64,000 nucleotides of DNA from Rhodobacteraceae bacterium HTCC2150 (GTDB lineage: Bacteria; Pseudomonadota; Alphaproteobacteria; Rhodobacterales; Rhodobacteraceae), in the NCBI GenBank assembly GCA_000169395.1, contig AAXZ01000010.1, forward strand, positions 1 to 64,000, in the 5' to 3' direction. The notes under the pieces were generated by a model that had not been told where the DNA came from, made no database searches, and saw only the letters and a list, made by a program, of their open reading frames with translations. Each line of letters begins with the position of its first letter. Position 1 is the stretch's first letter. The translations under genes were made by a program, and so were the position numbers. Positions 34,969 to 45,203 of the stretch are shown here, piece by piece.

Positions 34969-37063
34969 ACTGGCAGCCAAAGAATTGCGCGGCCGTACAC
35001 TTGACGATCTAACATGGAACACCCTTGAGGGAATTGACGTAAAACCAGTTTATAGCCCGGCTGACACCGAGCATCTGGGTCATCTGGGTCCCATGCCGGG
35101 CGCTGAACCGTTTACGAGGGGGGTAAAGGCCACCATGTATGCAGGTCGTCCATGGACGATCCGTCAGTATGCAGGGTTCTCAACCGCTGAAGAAAGTAAT
35201 GCGTTTTATCGCAAAGCACTGGCGGCAGGGCAACAAGGCGTTTCTGTTGCTTTTGATTTGGCGACGCACCGTGGCTATGACAGTGATCATCCCCGCGTTG
35301 AAGGGGATGTCGGCAAGGCGGGTGTTGCTATAGACAGTGTCGAGGACATGAAAATCCTGTTTGACGGCATTCCGCTTGAAAAAGTATCTGTGTCCATGAC
35401 AATGAACGGTGCCGTTATTCCAATTTTGGCAAACTTCATTGTGGCAGGCGAAGAGCAAGGTGTGGATCGCGCGGCCCTTGCCGGCACAATTCAAAACGAT
35501 GTTTTGAAGGAGTTCATGGTTCGCAATACTTATGTCTATCCGCCAGAACCCAGCATGCGTATCGTGGCCGACATCATTGAATATACAGCAAACGAGATGC
35601 CAAAATTTAACTCGATCTCAATTTCGGGTTATCACATGCAAGAAGCAGGGGCGAACTTGGTGCAAGAACTGGCCTATACGATTGCAGATGGTCGTGAATA
35701 TGTGCGCACGGCGATTGCGCGTGGCATGGACGTGGACAAATTCGCCCCGCGTTTATCCTTCTTTTTCGCCATCGGGATGAATTTCTTTATGGAAGCATCC
35801 AAATTACGTGCCGCGCGCCTTTTGTGGCACCGTGTGATGGAGGAATTTGAACCAAAGAATCCAAAATCAAGCATGCTGCGCACCCATTGCCAAACATCTG
35901 GTGTTTCGTTGCAAGCCCAAGACCCTTACAACAATGTTGTGCGTACCGCCTATGAAGCGATGGCGGCAGCCCTTGGTGGCACGCAATCCTTGCACACAAA
36001 CGCGCTGGATGAAGCGATTGCTTTGCCAACAGAGTTTTCTGCGCGCATTGCACGAAATACGCAATTGATCTTGCAAGAGGAAACGGGCGTAACCAATGTC
36101 GTTGATCCATTGGCTGGGTCTTATTACGTTGAAAGCCTAACAGCTGAGTTGGCCGAAAAAGCATGGGCGCTGATTGAAGAAGTCGAGGAAATGGGCGGCA
36201 TGACCAAGGCCGTTGCCAGTGGATTGCCCAAGTTGCGCATTGAAGAAAGCGCCGCCAAACGTCAATCGATGATTGATCGTGGCGAAGAGGTGGTTGTTGG
36301 TGTGAACAAATACCAGCCAACCCATGAAGAACAGATCGATATTTTGGACATCGATAACGACGCGGTTCGAGAATCCCAAGTTGCGCGTCTGAAAGACGTG
36401 CGCGGCAACCGCGATGAAGCCGCATGCCAAGCGGCGCTGGATGCTCTTTCGCGGGCCGCAGAGGGCAATGAAAACCTGCTGGCGATCGCTGTTGATGCTG
36501 CGCGGGCACGCGCAACGGTTGGAGAAATTAGTTTGGCCTTGGAAAAAACATTTGGTCGCCACCGCGCAGAAGTGAAAACTTTGGCCGGTGTTTATGGCGC
36601 GGCATATGAAGGTGACGAAGCCTTTGAAGCCATTCAAGCGGATGTTGCAACATTTGCGGAAAATGAAGGTCGTCGCCCACGTATGTTGGTGGTTAAAATG
36701 GGCCAAGACGGCCATGATCGCGGCGCCAAAGTTATCGCCACGGCCTTTGCTGACATTGGTTTTGATGTAGACGTCGGACCGTTGTTTCAAACGCCATCAG
36801 AAGCAGCGCAAGACGCAATTGACAACGATGTGCATGTAGTGGGCATTTCCAGCCAAGCAGCGGGCCATAAAACCTTGGCACCAAAATTGGTGCAGGCGCT
36901 AAAAGATCAAGGCGCAGGTGAAATCATTGTTATTTGTGGCGGTGTGATCCCACAGCAGGATTATGATTATCTGTACAATGCGGGCGTCAAAGCGATTTTT
37001 GGACCTGGTACAAATATTCCGAAAGCGGCAAAGGACATTTTGGACCTAATTGCGAAAACCTGA
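34940..37063 (+). CDS. Methylmalonyl-CoA mutase, B12-dependent
   Basis: A 707-residue single-chain mutase (ScpA/McmA type) converting (R)-methylmalonyl-CoA to succinyl-CoA with adenosylcobalamin. The substrate domain includes PYSTAxx-like entry [29 protein letters not shown] and [11 protein letters not shown]. The B12 domain (about 575-700) has the base-off motif [14 protein letters not shown], with His as lower cobalt ligand. ATG 34940 has an AGAGGAAG site; the longer reading from 34886 lacks one. It completes the propionyl-CoA route begun by PccAB and creates the B12 demand met by the cob genes. No epimerase gene is seen here. Confidence 0.96.
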   Translation: MTKEVNEWGELAAKELRGRTLDDLTWNTLEGIDVKPVYSPADTEHLGHLGPMPGAEPFTRGVKATMYAGRPWTIRQYAGFSTAEESNAFYRKALAAGQQGVSVAFDLATHRGYDSDHPRVEGDVGKAGVAIDSVEDMKILFDGIPLEKVSVSMTMNGAVIPILANFIVAGEEQGVDRAALAGTIQNDVLKEFMVRNTYVYPPEPSMRIVADIIEYTANEMPKFNSISISGYHMQEAGANLVQELAYTIADGREYVRTAIARGMDVDKFAPRLSFFFAIGMNFFMEASKLRAARLLWHRVMEEFEPKNPKSSMLRTHCQTSGVSLQAQDPYNNVVRTAYEAMAAALGGTQSLHTNALDEAIALPTEFSARIARNTQLILQEETGVTNVVDPLAGSYYVESLTAELAEKAWALIEEVEEMGGMTKAVASGLPKLRIEESAAKRQSMIDRGEEVVVGVNKYQPTHEEQIDILDIDNDAVRESQVARLKDVRGNRDEAACQAALDALSRAAEGNENLLAIAVDAARARATVGEISLALEKTFGRHRAEVKTLAGVYGAAYEGDEAFEAIQADVATFAENEGRRPRMLVVKMGQDGHDRGAKVIATAFADIGFDVDVGPLFQTPSEAAQDAIDNDVHVVGISSQAAGHKTLAPKLVQALKDQGAGEIIVICGGVIPQQDYDYLYNAGVKAIFGPGTNIPKAAKDILDLIAKT

Positions 37064-37094
37064 TCTGGTGCTTTGGCGTTGACCATGACAAAAC

Positions 37095-37916
37095 ATGGAC
37101 ATGAGCCAAAACATCAACATCTACGTCATAAATCTGGATAAACGAATTGACCGCCTAGAACGACTTGGCGGTCAACTCGATGATATGGGATTAAAGTGGC
37201 AGCGTATTTCAGCAATTGACGCTACAAAAGCTACGCCTGATGCGTTTGAGCATGCCACAGGGCTTGCGGGTCCTTTGGGTAAAATGGGTATGGGGGATCG
37301 TGCCTGTGCTACCAGTCATAATAAGGCATGGCGGGCATTTTTAGAAAGCGATGCCACCTTTGGCTTGTTTCTTGAAGATGACGTGTACCTAAGTTCAGAC
37401 ACACCAAAGTTACTGACCGATGATACGTGGATAAAGCCGGGCATAGACGTCGTTAAGCTGGAAAAATACGACAAAGGTGTTTCAAAAGTTTTGTTGGGGC
37501 AGGGGTTTACCTTGCCAAATGGCAGAACCTTGCGACCGATGTATTCGCGCCATGCTGGTGGGGCTGCGTACATATTGTCGCGCAAGGCGGCCGCGGCCGC
37601 TGTTCAACGTAGAAATATTTGCGTGCCTGTTGATCACTATTGGTTTAATGCAAATGTTTCTTCCATGGCACGGCGCTTTAAACCGCATTTGATAAATCCG
37701 GGCATGGCCACGCAACGCGAATTTGGCTTCAATTCTGATATGGCGTTTATTGGGCGATCTGAACGGCCCAAAGGATGGCGAATGAAATGGCGGCGCGCGA
37801 AGCGTGGGTTTTATGAAATTTCCCGTTTGCCGCAACAATTGCTGGCTATGGCATTTCTCGGGGCACGGGTGACGCCAATCGAATGGATTGAAAACTTTCA
37901 GGAAAAAGAAGAATGA
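37095..37916 (+). CDS. Glycosyltransferase family 25
   Basis: A 273-residue GT25 (LgtB/LPS glycosyltransferase-type) protein. The N-terminal INLDKRIDRLERLGGQL, the ACATSHNKAWRAFL region and the acidic LFLEDDVYL motif near residue 95 are the family hallmarks, and GGAAYILSRKAAAAAV follows. GT25 enzymes usually add galactose or glucose to LPS or capsule. ATG 37101 is an equally possible start; neither has a strong ribosome site. It overlaps the next gene by 4 bp. Confidence 0.85.
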   Translation: MDMSQNINIYVINLDKRIDRLERLGGQLDDMGLKWQRISAIDATKATPDAFEHATGLAGPLGKMGMGDRACATSHNKAWRAFLESDATFGLFLEDDVYLSSDTPKLLTDDTWIKPGIDVVKLEKYDKGVSKVLLGQGFTLPNGRTLRPMYSRHAGGAAYILSRKAAAAAVQRRNICVPVDHYWFNANVSSMARRFKPHLINPGMATQREFGFNSDMAFIGRSERPKGWRMKWRRAKRGFYEISRLPQQLLAMAFLGARVTPIEWIENFQEKEE

Positions 37917-38521
37917 GTTGGACGTTGGACCATCTCGTTGTTTCTGCCGAAAACCTTGATGAGGGGCGGAAATTTGTTGAAAACGCGTTAGGGGTACCCA
38001 TGCAACAAGGTGGTAAACATGCCTTGATGGGAACCCACAACATGCTTTTAGGTCTGGGTGAATTTTATCTAGAAGTGATAGCCATTGATCCCAGTGCACC
38101 TGCACCAAACCGGCCCCGTTGGTTTGATCTGGATAATTTCAATGGCGCACCTAAACTAACGCACTGGGCTGCTTCGTGCAGTGACTTGAAGACCGAAACA
38201 GATGCTTTTCCAAAAGATTGCGGGGAAATCACCGATTTTGAACGGGGTGATTTACGTTGGCGTGTTGCCTTATCAAAAACTGGGCGGAACCCGTTCGATG
38301 ATTTGGCACCCTTGATGATTGAATGGCAGGGTGCGACTCGTGTTCCACCCAGACTGATTGACCAATCGATACGATTAAAGACATTTCAAATTCAATCACT
38401 TGATGTGGCAGAACTTGCAACCGCAATGGGGGAGTTCAAAGAAGTTAATTACAAGGTGGCTGGCCAACATGGCCTAACAGCGGTCTTTGAAACCAAAGAT
38501 GGCCAAAGGACATTGTCTTGA
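37913..38521 (+). CDS. VOC/glyoxalase-like domain protein
   Basis: A 202-residue protein of the vicinal-oxygen-chelate superfamily, Glyoxalase_3-like branch. It begins WTLDHLVVSAENLDEGRKFV and continues with NMLLGLGEFYLEVIAIDP, the two beta-alpha-beta halves of a VOC unit; His7 and Glu around residue 55 are possible metal ligands. It overlaps the GT25 gene and the GNAT gene by 4 bp each. It is too long and too divergent to be called methylmalonyl-CoA epimerase despite its location downstream of the mutase. Confidence 0.78.
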   Translation: MSWTLDHLVVSAENLDEGRKFVENALGVPMQQGGKHALMGTHNMLLGLGEFYLEVIAIDPSAPAPNRPRWFDLDNFNGAPKLTHWAASCSDLKTETDAFPKDCGEITDFERGDLRWRVALSKTGRNPFDDLAPLMIEWQGATRVPPRLIDQSIRLKTFQIQSLDVAELATAMGEFKEVNYKVAGQHGLTAVFETKDGQRTLS

Positions 38522-39018
38522 TTTCCTCTGCCCAGATTTGCCCTGCTAAAACTACCGATGCGGCAGAAATTGCGGCGATATGGAAACCTATTTTAGCAGG
38601 AAGTCTAGCGACCTTTAATCCAGTTGTTAAATCGACCACAGACATTGAAACAATGATTACCGACAAAGCGGATGCAGGTTTTGCGTTTCTCGTCGCCAAA
38701 GATGCGGATGGTGTTCTGGGTTTTGCGACTTACGGGCAATTTCGAGGCGGGGTTGGTTATGCGCGAACCATGGAACACACGATTATTTTGGCTGATCGCG
38801 CACAAGGCTGTGGCTTGGGTCGTCAACTAATGCACGCCATAGAAGATCATGCGCGAACAGGTGGTGCGCATTCTATTTTTGCAGGCGTCAGTGCCGCCAA
38901 TCAGCAAGGTGTCGCCTTTCATGCACGCCTTGGGTATGAAGAGGTAGCAAGATTGCCAAGTGTTGGATACAAATTCGACAAATACTTGGATTTGGTTTTG
39001 ATGCAGAAGCTTTTGTAA
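38518..39018 (+). CDS. GNAT N-acetyltransferase (phosphinothricin-acetyltransferase-like)
   Basis: A 166-residue GNAT enzyme. The acetyl-CoA-binding loop is RAQGCGLGRQLMHAIEDHA, and the HARLGYEEVARLPSVGYKFD end is typical of the PAT/YncA branch that acetylates small amino compounds such as methionine sulfone or phosphinothricin. The start is TTG 38518, overlapping the VOC stop by 4 bp; no upstream ATG is in frame without running into the neighbour. The stop abuts the next ATG. Confidence 0.82.
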   Translation: MISSAQICPAKTTDAAEIAAIWKPILAGSLATFNPVVKSTTDIETMITDKADAGFAFLVAKDADGVLGFATYGQFRGGVGYARTMEHTIILADRAQGCGLGRQLMHAIEDHARTGGAHSIFAGVSAANQQGVAFHARLGYEEVARLPSVGYKFDKYLDLVLMQKLL

Positions 39019-39717
39019 ATGTCTATTTGGAAACGCATAACGGATGCCCTATCGGCGCTTGCCCAAGGTGAGCCCCTTAGTGAGGTATTTGAACGCCTTC
39101 GCACGCCACCTGAGAAATCTGTGGCTTTTGCCATTGCGGTGATTGCACTGGGTGCAAAAATGGCAAAGGCGGATGGCACTGTTACCAAGGCCGAAGTTGC
39201 CGCGTTTCGTGATGTGTTCACAATCGCCCCAAAAGATGAAGAAAGTGCCGCTCGTGTTTTCGATTTGGCACGCGAAGATGTTGCTGGTTATGAGCAATAT
39301 GCCAAACGCATCGCCGCGATGTTTGAAAAGGGCAACCCAGTTCTGTGTGATTTAATGGAAGGTTTGTTTTATGTCGCGGTTTCGGATCGCACATATCACC
39401 CCAAAGAAGACGATTTCTTGTCTCATGTTGCCAGTATTTTTGGTCTAAGTGACATGGCATTTCGTGCCCTTCGAGCACGATTCGTGCCCGACGCGGCACC
39501 TGATCCCTATACAGTGTTAGGATTGAACGAAGGCGCAGACATTGAACAAATTCGCACTGCTTGGCGTGAGGCTGTGCGCGAAAATCACCCTGATAGGATG
39601 ATGGCGCGCGGCGTTCCTAAAGAGGCGGTGAAACTTGCAGAAAGACGCTTGATCGCAATCAATCGTGCCTGGGAAGAAATTCAAATGCTACAAAAGCAGG
39701 GTGTTTTCCAAAGATGA
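39019..39717 (+). CDS. TerB/DnaJ-domain protein (DjlA-like cochaperone)
   Basis: A 232-residue protein with an N-terminal TerB-like helical domain (about residues 30-150: IALGAKMAKADGTVTKAEVA, ADGxxxxxE pattern) and a C-terminal J domain (about 163-228: PYTVLGLNEGADIEQIRTAW, then ENHPDRM with the HPD motif that stimulates Hsp70 ATPase). The layout matches the DjlA family without its N-terminal membrane anchor. It overlaps the next gene by 4 bp. Confidence 0.9.
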   Translation: MSIWKRITDALSALAQGEPLSEVFERLRTPPEKSVAFAIAVIALGAKMAKADGTVTKAEVAAFRDVFTIAPKDEESAARVFDLAREDVAGYEQYAKRIAAMFEKGNPVLCDLMEGLFYVAVSDRTYHPKEDDFLSHVASIFGLSDMAFRALRARFVPDAAPDPYTVLGLNEGADIEQIRTAWREAVRENHPDRMMARGVPKEAVKLAERRLIAINRAWEEIQMLQKQGVFQR

Positions 39718-40718
39718 GGATCGCAACCTATAATGTTGAATGGTTCAACGCTCTGTTTGATGATGATGGGCAGATGATCAACGATGCCAGTTGGTCAAAA
39801 CGATATAATGTTACCAAAGCCCAGCAAACTGCGGCTTTGGGGGCGGTCTTTCAAGCAATGGATGCGGATGCAATAATGGTGATCGAGGCACCTGACAGCC
39901 ATCGAGGGCGCGATGGCGTCTATGCTCTGGAAGGGTTTGCAGCCCATTTTGGATTGCGCGCACGAAGCGGTGTGATTGGATACAGCAATGACACCCAGCA
40001 AGAGATCATATTGATGTATGATCCCGATGTTTTACAAGCATCCCATGCCCCACAAGCATCCGACGCGGCGCCAAGTTTTGAAGAAGAGTTTAAGCTTGAT
40101 TTGGATTTGGACAGTCACCCTGATCCGATTGTGTTTTCCAAGCCACCGCTTGAAGTATCCGCCGTTAAAGGGGATTTTGCCTTTAATTTGATTGGTGTCC
40201 ACGCCAAATCCAAGGCCCCTCATGGTGCAAGTAACCCCAAAGAAGTCATGCAAATCTCGATCCAAAATCGTCGCAAACAATTGGCGCAATGTATTTGGCT
40301 TAGGGCACGTGTTGCCGAACATTTGGCTGCAAAAACACCGCTGATTGTTCTGGGGGATTTCAATGACGGCCCAGGGCTGGATGAATACGAACGATTGTTT
40401 GGCCGTTCCGGCGTTGAAATTGTATTGGGTGAGGGCGCAGATGATGAAAAACTCTATGACCCTCATGCACAGCGCGCATTGTCTCAGCGATTACCAGCAA
40501 ATTTCACCACGTCACGTTTCTTTTTGCGCCACGAAAAACGCTATTTGTCGGCCTTGTTGGATTACATCATGGTTTCATCCGACTTAAAGGAAAAGAACCC
40601 TGCTTGGCACATCTGGCATCCGTTTGATGATCCTGCGTGTTATGGCGATCTAAACCTGCGCGAGGCACTTTTGGCAGCCTCAGATCATTTCCCTGTAACC
40701 TTGGATATTGATATCTGA
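39714..40718 (+). CDS. Endonuclease/exonuclease/phosphatase-family protein
   Basis: A 334-residue EEP-fold metal-dependent phosphodiesterase. The conserved active-site blocks are ATYNVEWFN (Asn), IMVIEAPDS (Glu), VHAKSKAP, LGDFNDGPGLDEY (Asp/Asn) and SDHFPVTLDID (Asp-His) at the end. No signal peptide is present, so it acts in the cytoplasm. Substrates in the family range from DNA to phosphoinositides; none can be chosen here. It is cotranslated with the DjlA-like gene. Confidence 0.88.
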   Translation: MRIATYNVEWFNALFDDDGQMINDASWSKRYNVTKAQQTAALGAVFQAMDADAIMVIEAPDSHRGRDGVYALEGFAAHFGLRARSGVIGYSNDTQQEIILMYDPDVLQASHAPQASDAAPSFEEEFKLDLDLDSHPDPIVFSKPPLEVSAVKGDFAFNLIGVHAKSKAPHGASNPKEVMQISIQNRRKQLAQCIWLRARVAEHLAAKTPLIVLGDFNDGPGLDEYERLFGRSGVEIVLGEGADDEKLYDPHAQRALSQRLPANFTTSRFFLRHEKRYLSALLDYIMVSSDLKEKNPAWHIWHPFDDPACYGDLNLREALLAASDHFPVTLDIDI

Positions 40719-40755
40719 GAATTGAAAAAACCGTTATGCGTGTTATATTAAAGTT

Positions 40756-41037
40756 ATGAAAAACACTCTGTCCATTGCGCTTGTGATAAGTTTTCTATCA
40801 TTCCCAATGTCGGTTCATGGCCAAGAAATTGAAAATGGCCTTGATAAACTGGGCGAAGGTGGACGACTGTTATTAGAAGGTCTTTTGAAAAAATTAGACC
40901 CCATGGTTGATGAATTGGGTGAAAAACTAGGTGATCTTAGTGCTTATTATCCACCCGAGGTCATGCCCAACGGCGACATTATCATCAGACGCAAAGTTCC
41001 CCTTAAAGGCGAACAACAAGGTGAGATTGATTTGTGA
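40756..41037 (+). CDS. Small exported helical protein
   Basis: A 93-residue protein with a signal peptide ending SVHGQ (about residue 23). The mature part is an amphipathic helix (GLDKLGEGGRLLLEGLLKKL, MVDELGEKLGDLSAYYPP) and a short strand-rich end with GDIIIRRKVPLKGE. Similar short proteins occur in Rhodobacterales and are sometimes mislabelled as ATPases; no nucleotide-binding motif is present. Function unknown. Confidence 0.75.
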   Translation: MKNTLSIALVISFLSFPMSVHGQEIENGLDKLGEGGRLLLEGLLKKLDPMVDELGEKLGDLSAYYPPEVMPNGDIIIRRKVPLKGEQQGEIDL

Positions 41038-41095
41038 AGCTGAATTCCAGCGATGCAGCTGATGCATCCATAAGTCTATTCAAGCGACAAGCTAT

Positions 41096-41734
41096 CTAAG
41101 GTGCCCAACTTAGAAAATTAGCAATCATCCGTAACCCATTCGCTTGGCTTTTTTCAGGATGGAATTGCATACCGATTTTGTTGTCGCGACCCACAATGGC
41201 CGTAACATCACCTGCATAATCAACATGGGCGATAAGATCAGTTGGGTCTGATACTTTCATCGCATAGGAATGCACGAAATAAGCGTGATCACCGGTTTCA
41301 ATGCCAGCCAAAACTGGATGCGGCTGATCAATAATCAAATCATTCCATCCCATATGGGGTATCTTTAGCGATGGGTCTTTGGGTGTGATGGCCGCCACAT
41401 CGCCTTTGATCCAATCAAAGCCGGATGTTTCTTCGAACTCTAATCCTCGTGTGGCCATCATTTGCATGCCGACGCATATACCCAAAAACGGTCGGCCCTT
41501 ATTTTCAACCGCGTCTATGATCGCATCAGCCAGCCCTTCATACCCTCCAAGGGCGGCGCGGCACGCTGGATATGCACCATCACCAGGCAAAACGATGCGG
41601 TCAGCAGATGCGACAACTTTAGGATCAGAGGTCACGACAACTTCACCGGCACCAGTTTCGGTCGCCATGCGTTGGAACGCTTTTTCAGCGGAATGCAAAT
41701 TCCCGCTGTCATAATCAACAAGTGCAGTAATCAC
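41096..41734 (-). CDS. hisH: Imidazole glycerol phosphate synthase, glutamine amidotransferase subunit
   Basis: A 212-residue HisH, which releases ammonia from glutamine for HisF in histidine synthesis. It begins with GTG 41734 (VITALVDYDSGNLHS). The catalytic Cys is in PFLGICVGMQMM, and His-Glu are in GMQFHPEKSQANG. The GTG lies 1 bp after the hisB stop, so the two genes are cotranscribed. HisA and HisF are not seen downstream: the neighbour on that side is on the opposite strand. Confidence 0.95.
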   Translation of the reverse strand: MITALVDYDSGNLHSAEKAFQRMATETGAGEVVVTSDPKVVASADRIVLPGDGAYPACRAALGGYEGLADAIIDAVENKGRPFLGICVGMQMMATRGLEFEETSGFDWIKGDVAAITPKDPSLKIPHMGWNDLIIDQPHPVLAGIETGDHAYFVHSYAMKVSDPTDLIAHVDYAGDVTAIVGRDNKIGMQFHPEKSQANGLRMIANFLSWAP

Positions 41735-41735
41735 G

Positions 41736-42323
41736 TTAGAGCGCGCCTTTGGTTGAAGGAACAGCATCCGCCTTGCGCGGATCAGTTTCAAGCGCATCAC
41801 GCAAAGCGCGAGCAACGGATTTGAACGCAGCCTCGGCTATGTGGTGACTGTTTACGCCGTGCAATTGATCAATGTGTAACGTGATGCCGCCGTGCGTTGA
41901 AAACGCTTGGAAAAATTCCCGCACCAATTCGGTGTCGAAATTACCGATCTTGGCAGTGGGCAATTCTACATTCCAAATGAAAAAAGGACGTGCAGACAAA
42001 TCAAGTGCTGTGCGCACCAATGCGTCATCCATTGCCAAGTGGCATGAACCATAACGAACGATCCCGCGCTTATCACCCATGGCCGCGGTTAAGGCTTGGC
42101 CTAAGGCAATACCTACGTCTTCGACGGTGTGGTGGTCATCAATGTGCAAATCACCGGTGGCGCGCACTTTCATGTCGATCAAAGCATGGCGAGACAATTG
42201 ATCCAGCATGTGATCAAAAAAGCCCACGCCAGTTTCATTGTCATATATCCCAGTGCCATCCAAATTGATGTCGACTGTGATGTCAGTTTCCGCCGTTTTG
42301 CGACTGATGGTTGCCTTACGCAT
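41736..42323 (-). CDS. hisB: Imidazoleglycerol-phosphate dehydratase
   Basis: A 195-residue monofunctional HisB. The family's manganese-binding repeats are visible: [34 protein letters not shown] and [18 protein letters not shown]. The start is ATG 42323, 8 bp after an AAGGA site; ATG 42329 is too close to that site. The phosphatase domain found in enteric HisB is absent, as usual in alphaproteobacteria. Confidence 0.96.
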   Translation of the reverse strand: MRKATISRKTAETDITVDINLDGTGIYDNETGVGFFDHMLDQLSRHALIDMKVRATGDLHIDDHHTVEDVGIALGQALTAAMGDKRGIVRYGSCHLAMDDALVRTALDLSARPFFIWNVELPTAKIGNFDTELVREFFQAFSTHGGITLHIDQLHGVNSHHIAEAAFKSVARALRDALETDPRKADAVPSTKGAL

Positions 42324-42482
42324 GATCATTTCCTTGTTAACTTGCCTTCCTATACTGCTGACAAGGGTCGCATGAAAGGAAAAACCGCGACTAAATTCTG
42401 TTGATTGTCGATCTGCAACGCTTGGCCTATAAGGGCCGTCTGTGAAATATCGCCCTAATCGACAAAGAAGAGTTTTCCGAAA

Positions 42483-43805
42483 ATGACCGTCACTCGTTTT
42501 GCCCCATCGCCCACTGGTTACCTGCATGTAGGCAATCTGCGCACCGCATTGTTTAATTTCATGATCGCCCGCAAATCAGGGGGTAAATTCATTTTGCGTC
42601 TTGATGATACCGATCAAGAACGCAGCAAGCAGGAATACGTGGACGGCATTCAACGCGATCTTGAATGGTTGGGCATCGAGTGGGACGTTGTTGAACGTCA
42701 GTCGACGCGCCTTGACCGTTATGAGGCGGCGGCGCAAAAACTGCGCGAAATTGAACGTTTTTATGAGTGTTTTGAAACGCCCGTGGATTTGGATCTTAAG
42801 CGTAAAAAACAACTGAATATGGGCAAGCCACCTGTTTATGACCGTGCCGCGCTAGAACTTTCGCCAGCCGAACGCGATGCATTGCGCGCTGAACGTGCGG
42901 GACACTGGCGTTTCTTGCTGAATCAAACGCGCATCAATTGGACAGACCAAATATTGGGTGACATCTCGATTGATGCCGCGTCTGTTTCCGATCCCGTTTT
43001 GATCCGTGGTGATGGGCAATTTTTGTATACGTTGGCGTCTGTTGTGGATGACACTGAAATGGGCGTGACCCATGTTGTGCGCGGTTCAGATCACGTCACC
43101 AATACAGCCACGCAAATTCAAATCATGGAATCACTTGGGTTTGACGCGCCAACATTTGCACACCATTCACTTTTGACAGGCCCACAAGGTGAGGCTTTGT
43201 CCAAACGATTGGGCACGCTTGCCTTGCGCGATCTTCGCGAACAAGGCGTTGAACCTTTGGCTTTGCTAAGTCACATGGCGCGGCTTGGTTCATCCGAAAA
43301 CGTCGAACTGATGCATTCAATGCAAGACTTGATCGATGGATTTGATTTAACCAGTTTTGGCGCCGCCCCTACGAAATTTGATGTGGCTGACCTATTTCCA
43401 ATCACGGGTCGTTATTTAGCAGCGCAAGAATATGCTGCGGTTTCTGACAGTATCGCCGCCCTTGGTGTGCCCGCTGATAAAGGCGAGGCGTTTTGGGAAA
43501 CCATCCATGGCAACATAACAACGCGCCATGATTTAGCAGATTGGTGGGCGTTGTGTCGTGATGGTGCTGAACCCGTGATTGCTGACGAAGATCGTGAATT
43601 TATCGCAGCGGCTATGGCATTGTTGCCGGATGCACCTCACACTGACGCCACTTGGGGTGAATGGACAGGCGCTGTTAAGGCGGCGACTGGTCGTAAGGGA
43701 AAAGGTTTGTTTCAACCCTTGCGTCGTGCTCTAACTGGTCAAGACGCAGGGCCAGTGATGGCGAAATTGCTGCCTCTGTTGCAGGTGATCAAAGCCAAAG
43801 GATAA
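42483..43805 (+). CDS. gltX: Glutamyl-tRNA synthetase
   Basis: A 440-residue class I GluRS. The HIGH-type motif is [20 protein letters not shown] and the KMSKS-type motif is degenerate as [23 protein letters not shown] and [17 protein letters not shown] are also typical. The family usually runs 440-490 residues, so this is a short form. Alphaproteobacteria often have two GluRS genes, one of which may prefer tRNA-Gln for the GatCAB route; which type this is cannot be read from sequence alone. It is 4 bp from the MATE gene. Confidence 0.93.
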   Translation: MTVTRFAPSPTGYLHVGNLRTALFNFMIARKSGGKFILRLDDTDQERSKQEYVDGIQRDLEWLGIEWDVVERQSTRLDRYEAAAQKLREIERFYECFETPVDLDLKRKKQLNMGKPPVYDRAALELSPAERDALRAERAGHWRFLLNQTRINWTDQILGDISIDAASVSDPVLIRGDGQFLYTLASVVDDTEMGVTHVVRGSDHVTNTATQIQIMESLGFDAPTFAHHSLLTGPQGEALSKRLGTLALRDLREQGVEPLALLSHMARLGSSENVELMHSMQDLIDGFDLTSFGAAPTKFDVADLFPITGRYLAAQEYAAVSDSIAALGVPADKGEAFWETIHGNITTRHDLADWWALCRDGAEPVIADEDREFIAAAMALLPDAPHTDATWGEWTGAVKAATGRKGKGLFQPLRRALTGQDAGPVMAKLLPLLQVIKAKG

Positions 43806-43808
43806 GAG

Positions 43809-45203
43809 ATGTCAGGTGAAAAACCCGTTTTCCTAACAGGAAGTCTATTCCGTCATATCGCGGTTATGTCACTTACATCTTCGGTTGGATTGATCGCGAT
43901 TTTTGCGGTTGATTTCATCGACATGATTTTCATTTCCATGCTGGGTAAGGCTGAATTGGCGGCAGCCGTTGGTTTTGCCGGGGCAATCCTGTTTTTCACT
44001 ACATCTTTTGGCATAGGCATATCCATTGCAGCTGGGGCGCTTGTTTCACAAGCAATTGGCAGTGGAGATCAAGAATTATTGCGCAGGCGCGCAGGCACCG
44101 CATTGGTTTACGGTGTCGTGTTTGGGGCCATATTTGCAGCCATGGTTTGGGCATATCTCACACCGCTTGCGCAAATGATGGGGGCCTCTGGTGAAACCCT
44201 GACCATGTCGGTGCTTTATCTTTCCATTATTGTGCCCAGCTTGCCGTTTTTATTGATTGGCATGGTTGGTATGGCCCTTTTGCGGGCCTTTGGGGATGCT
44301 AAACGTGCGATGTGGGCAACAATAGCTGGTGGCGTCGTGAATGCGGTGCTTGACCCAATTCTAATTTTTGGTCTGAATATGGAATTGGCGGGCGCAGCTT
44401 GGGCATCTGTCGCTGCGCGAATGACAATTGCATTTGTCGCCCTATATCCGATTTTTAAATATCACAGCGGGATTGCTAGACCGAATTTATCGGATCTACG
44501 TCTTGATTTAATGCCGATCATGGCGATTGCGATACCAGCAATCCTGACACAAATGGCGACACCAGTTGGCCAAGCTTTCGTTACGCGTTCTATGGCGGCT
44601 TTTGGCGAAGGTGCGGTTGCGGGCATGGCAATTACAGCCCGTATTACACCATTGGCCTTTGGCGTTTTGTTTGCGCTTTCGGGCACCATTGGCCCGATTA
44701 TTGGGCAGAATTTTGGGGCAGGGCAACACGATCGTGTGCGGCAAGCCTTTAAAGAGGGCGTATTGTTTACGCTGATCTACGTTATTTTGGCTACGGTCGC
44801 GCTCTATTTCTTACGTGCCCCGATTGCTGAGTTGTTCCAAGCTGACGGTGTTGCACGCTCGTTGGTTTACCTATTTTGTGGTCCGTTGGCGTTGGCATTC
44901 TTTTTCAACGGGGTGATCTTTGTGGGCAACGCCTCGTTTAATAATCTGGGGCATCCATTTTATTCCACATGGATTAACTGGGGCCGTAATACGCTGGGTA
45001 CAATTCCGTTAGTTTACCTTGGTGGACTTTGGTACGGTCCGGCGGGCGTTTTGGTCGGTGCGGCCTTCGGGGGCATATTGTTTGCCGCAATCACATGGTT
45101 TTTGGCCCTTAAAGTGATGGCACAACAAGAAGACATTAAGCCAGCCGACAAAGGCTTTCAGCGACACGCACGCCTGATGTCACTATTCCACAATCGACGC
45201 TAA
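43809..45203 (+). CDS. MATE-family efflux transporter
   Basis: A 464-residue multidrug and toxin extrusion-type transporter with 12 predicted helices in two MatE halves (about residues 20-180 and 240-400). Typical elements are SVGLIAIFAVDFIDMIFISM, GKAELAAAVGFAGA, and the linker after helix 6. It follows gltX by 3 bp, likely sharing its transcript. The C-terminal end overlaps the convergent GGCT-like gene by 21 bp. Substrate unknown. Confidence 0.9.
   Translation: MSGEKPVFLTGSLFRHIAVMSLTSSVGLIAIFAVDFIDMIFISMLGKAELAAAVGFAGAILFFTTSFGIGISIAAGALVSQAIGSGDQELLRRRAGTALVYGVVFGAIFAAMVWAYLTPLAQMMGASGETLTMSVLYLSIIVPSLPFLLIGMVGMALLRAFGDAKRAMWATIAGGVVNAVLDPILIFGLNMELAGAAWASVAARMTIAFVALYPIFKYHSGIARPNLSDLRLDLMPIMAIAIPAILTQMATPVGQAFVTRSMAAFGEGAVAGMAITARITPLAFGVLFALSGTIGPIIGQNFGAGQHDRVRQAFKEGVLFTLIYVILATVALYFLRAPIAELFQADGVARSLVYLFCGPLALAFFFNGVIFVGNASFNNLGHPFYSTWINWGRNTLGTIPLVYLGGLWYGPAGVLVGAAFGGILFAAITWFLALKVMAQQEDIKPADKGFQRHARLMSLFHNRR

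Noticed and set aside
37913-38521. VOC gene as methylmalonyl-CoA epimerase
   Set aside because: It is near the mutase, but at 202 residues it is longer than epimerases (about 135) and resembles the Glyoxalase_3 branch instead.
42483-43805. gltX assigned as a tRNA-Gln-specific non-discriminating enzyme because a tRNA-Gln lies in the window
   Set aside because: The two genes are 36 kb apart and specificity cannot be read from the visible motifs.
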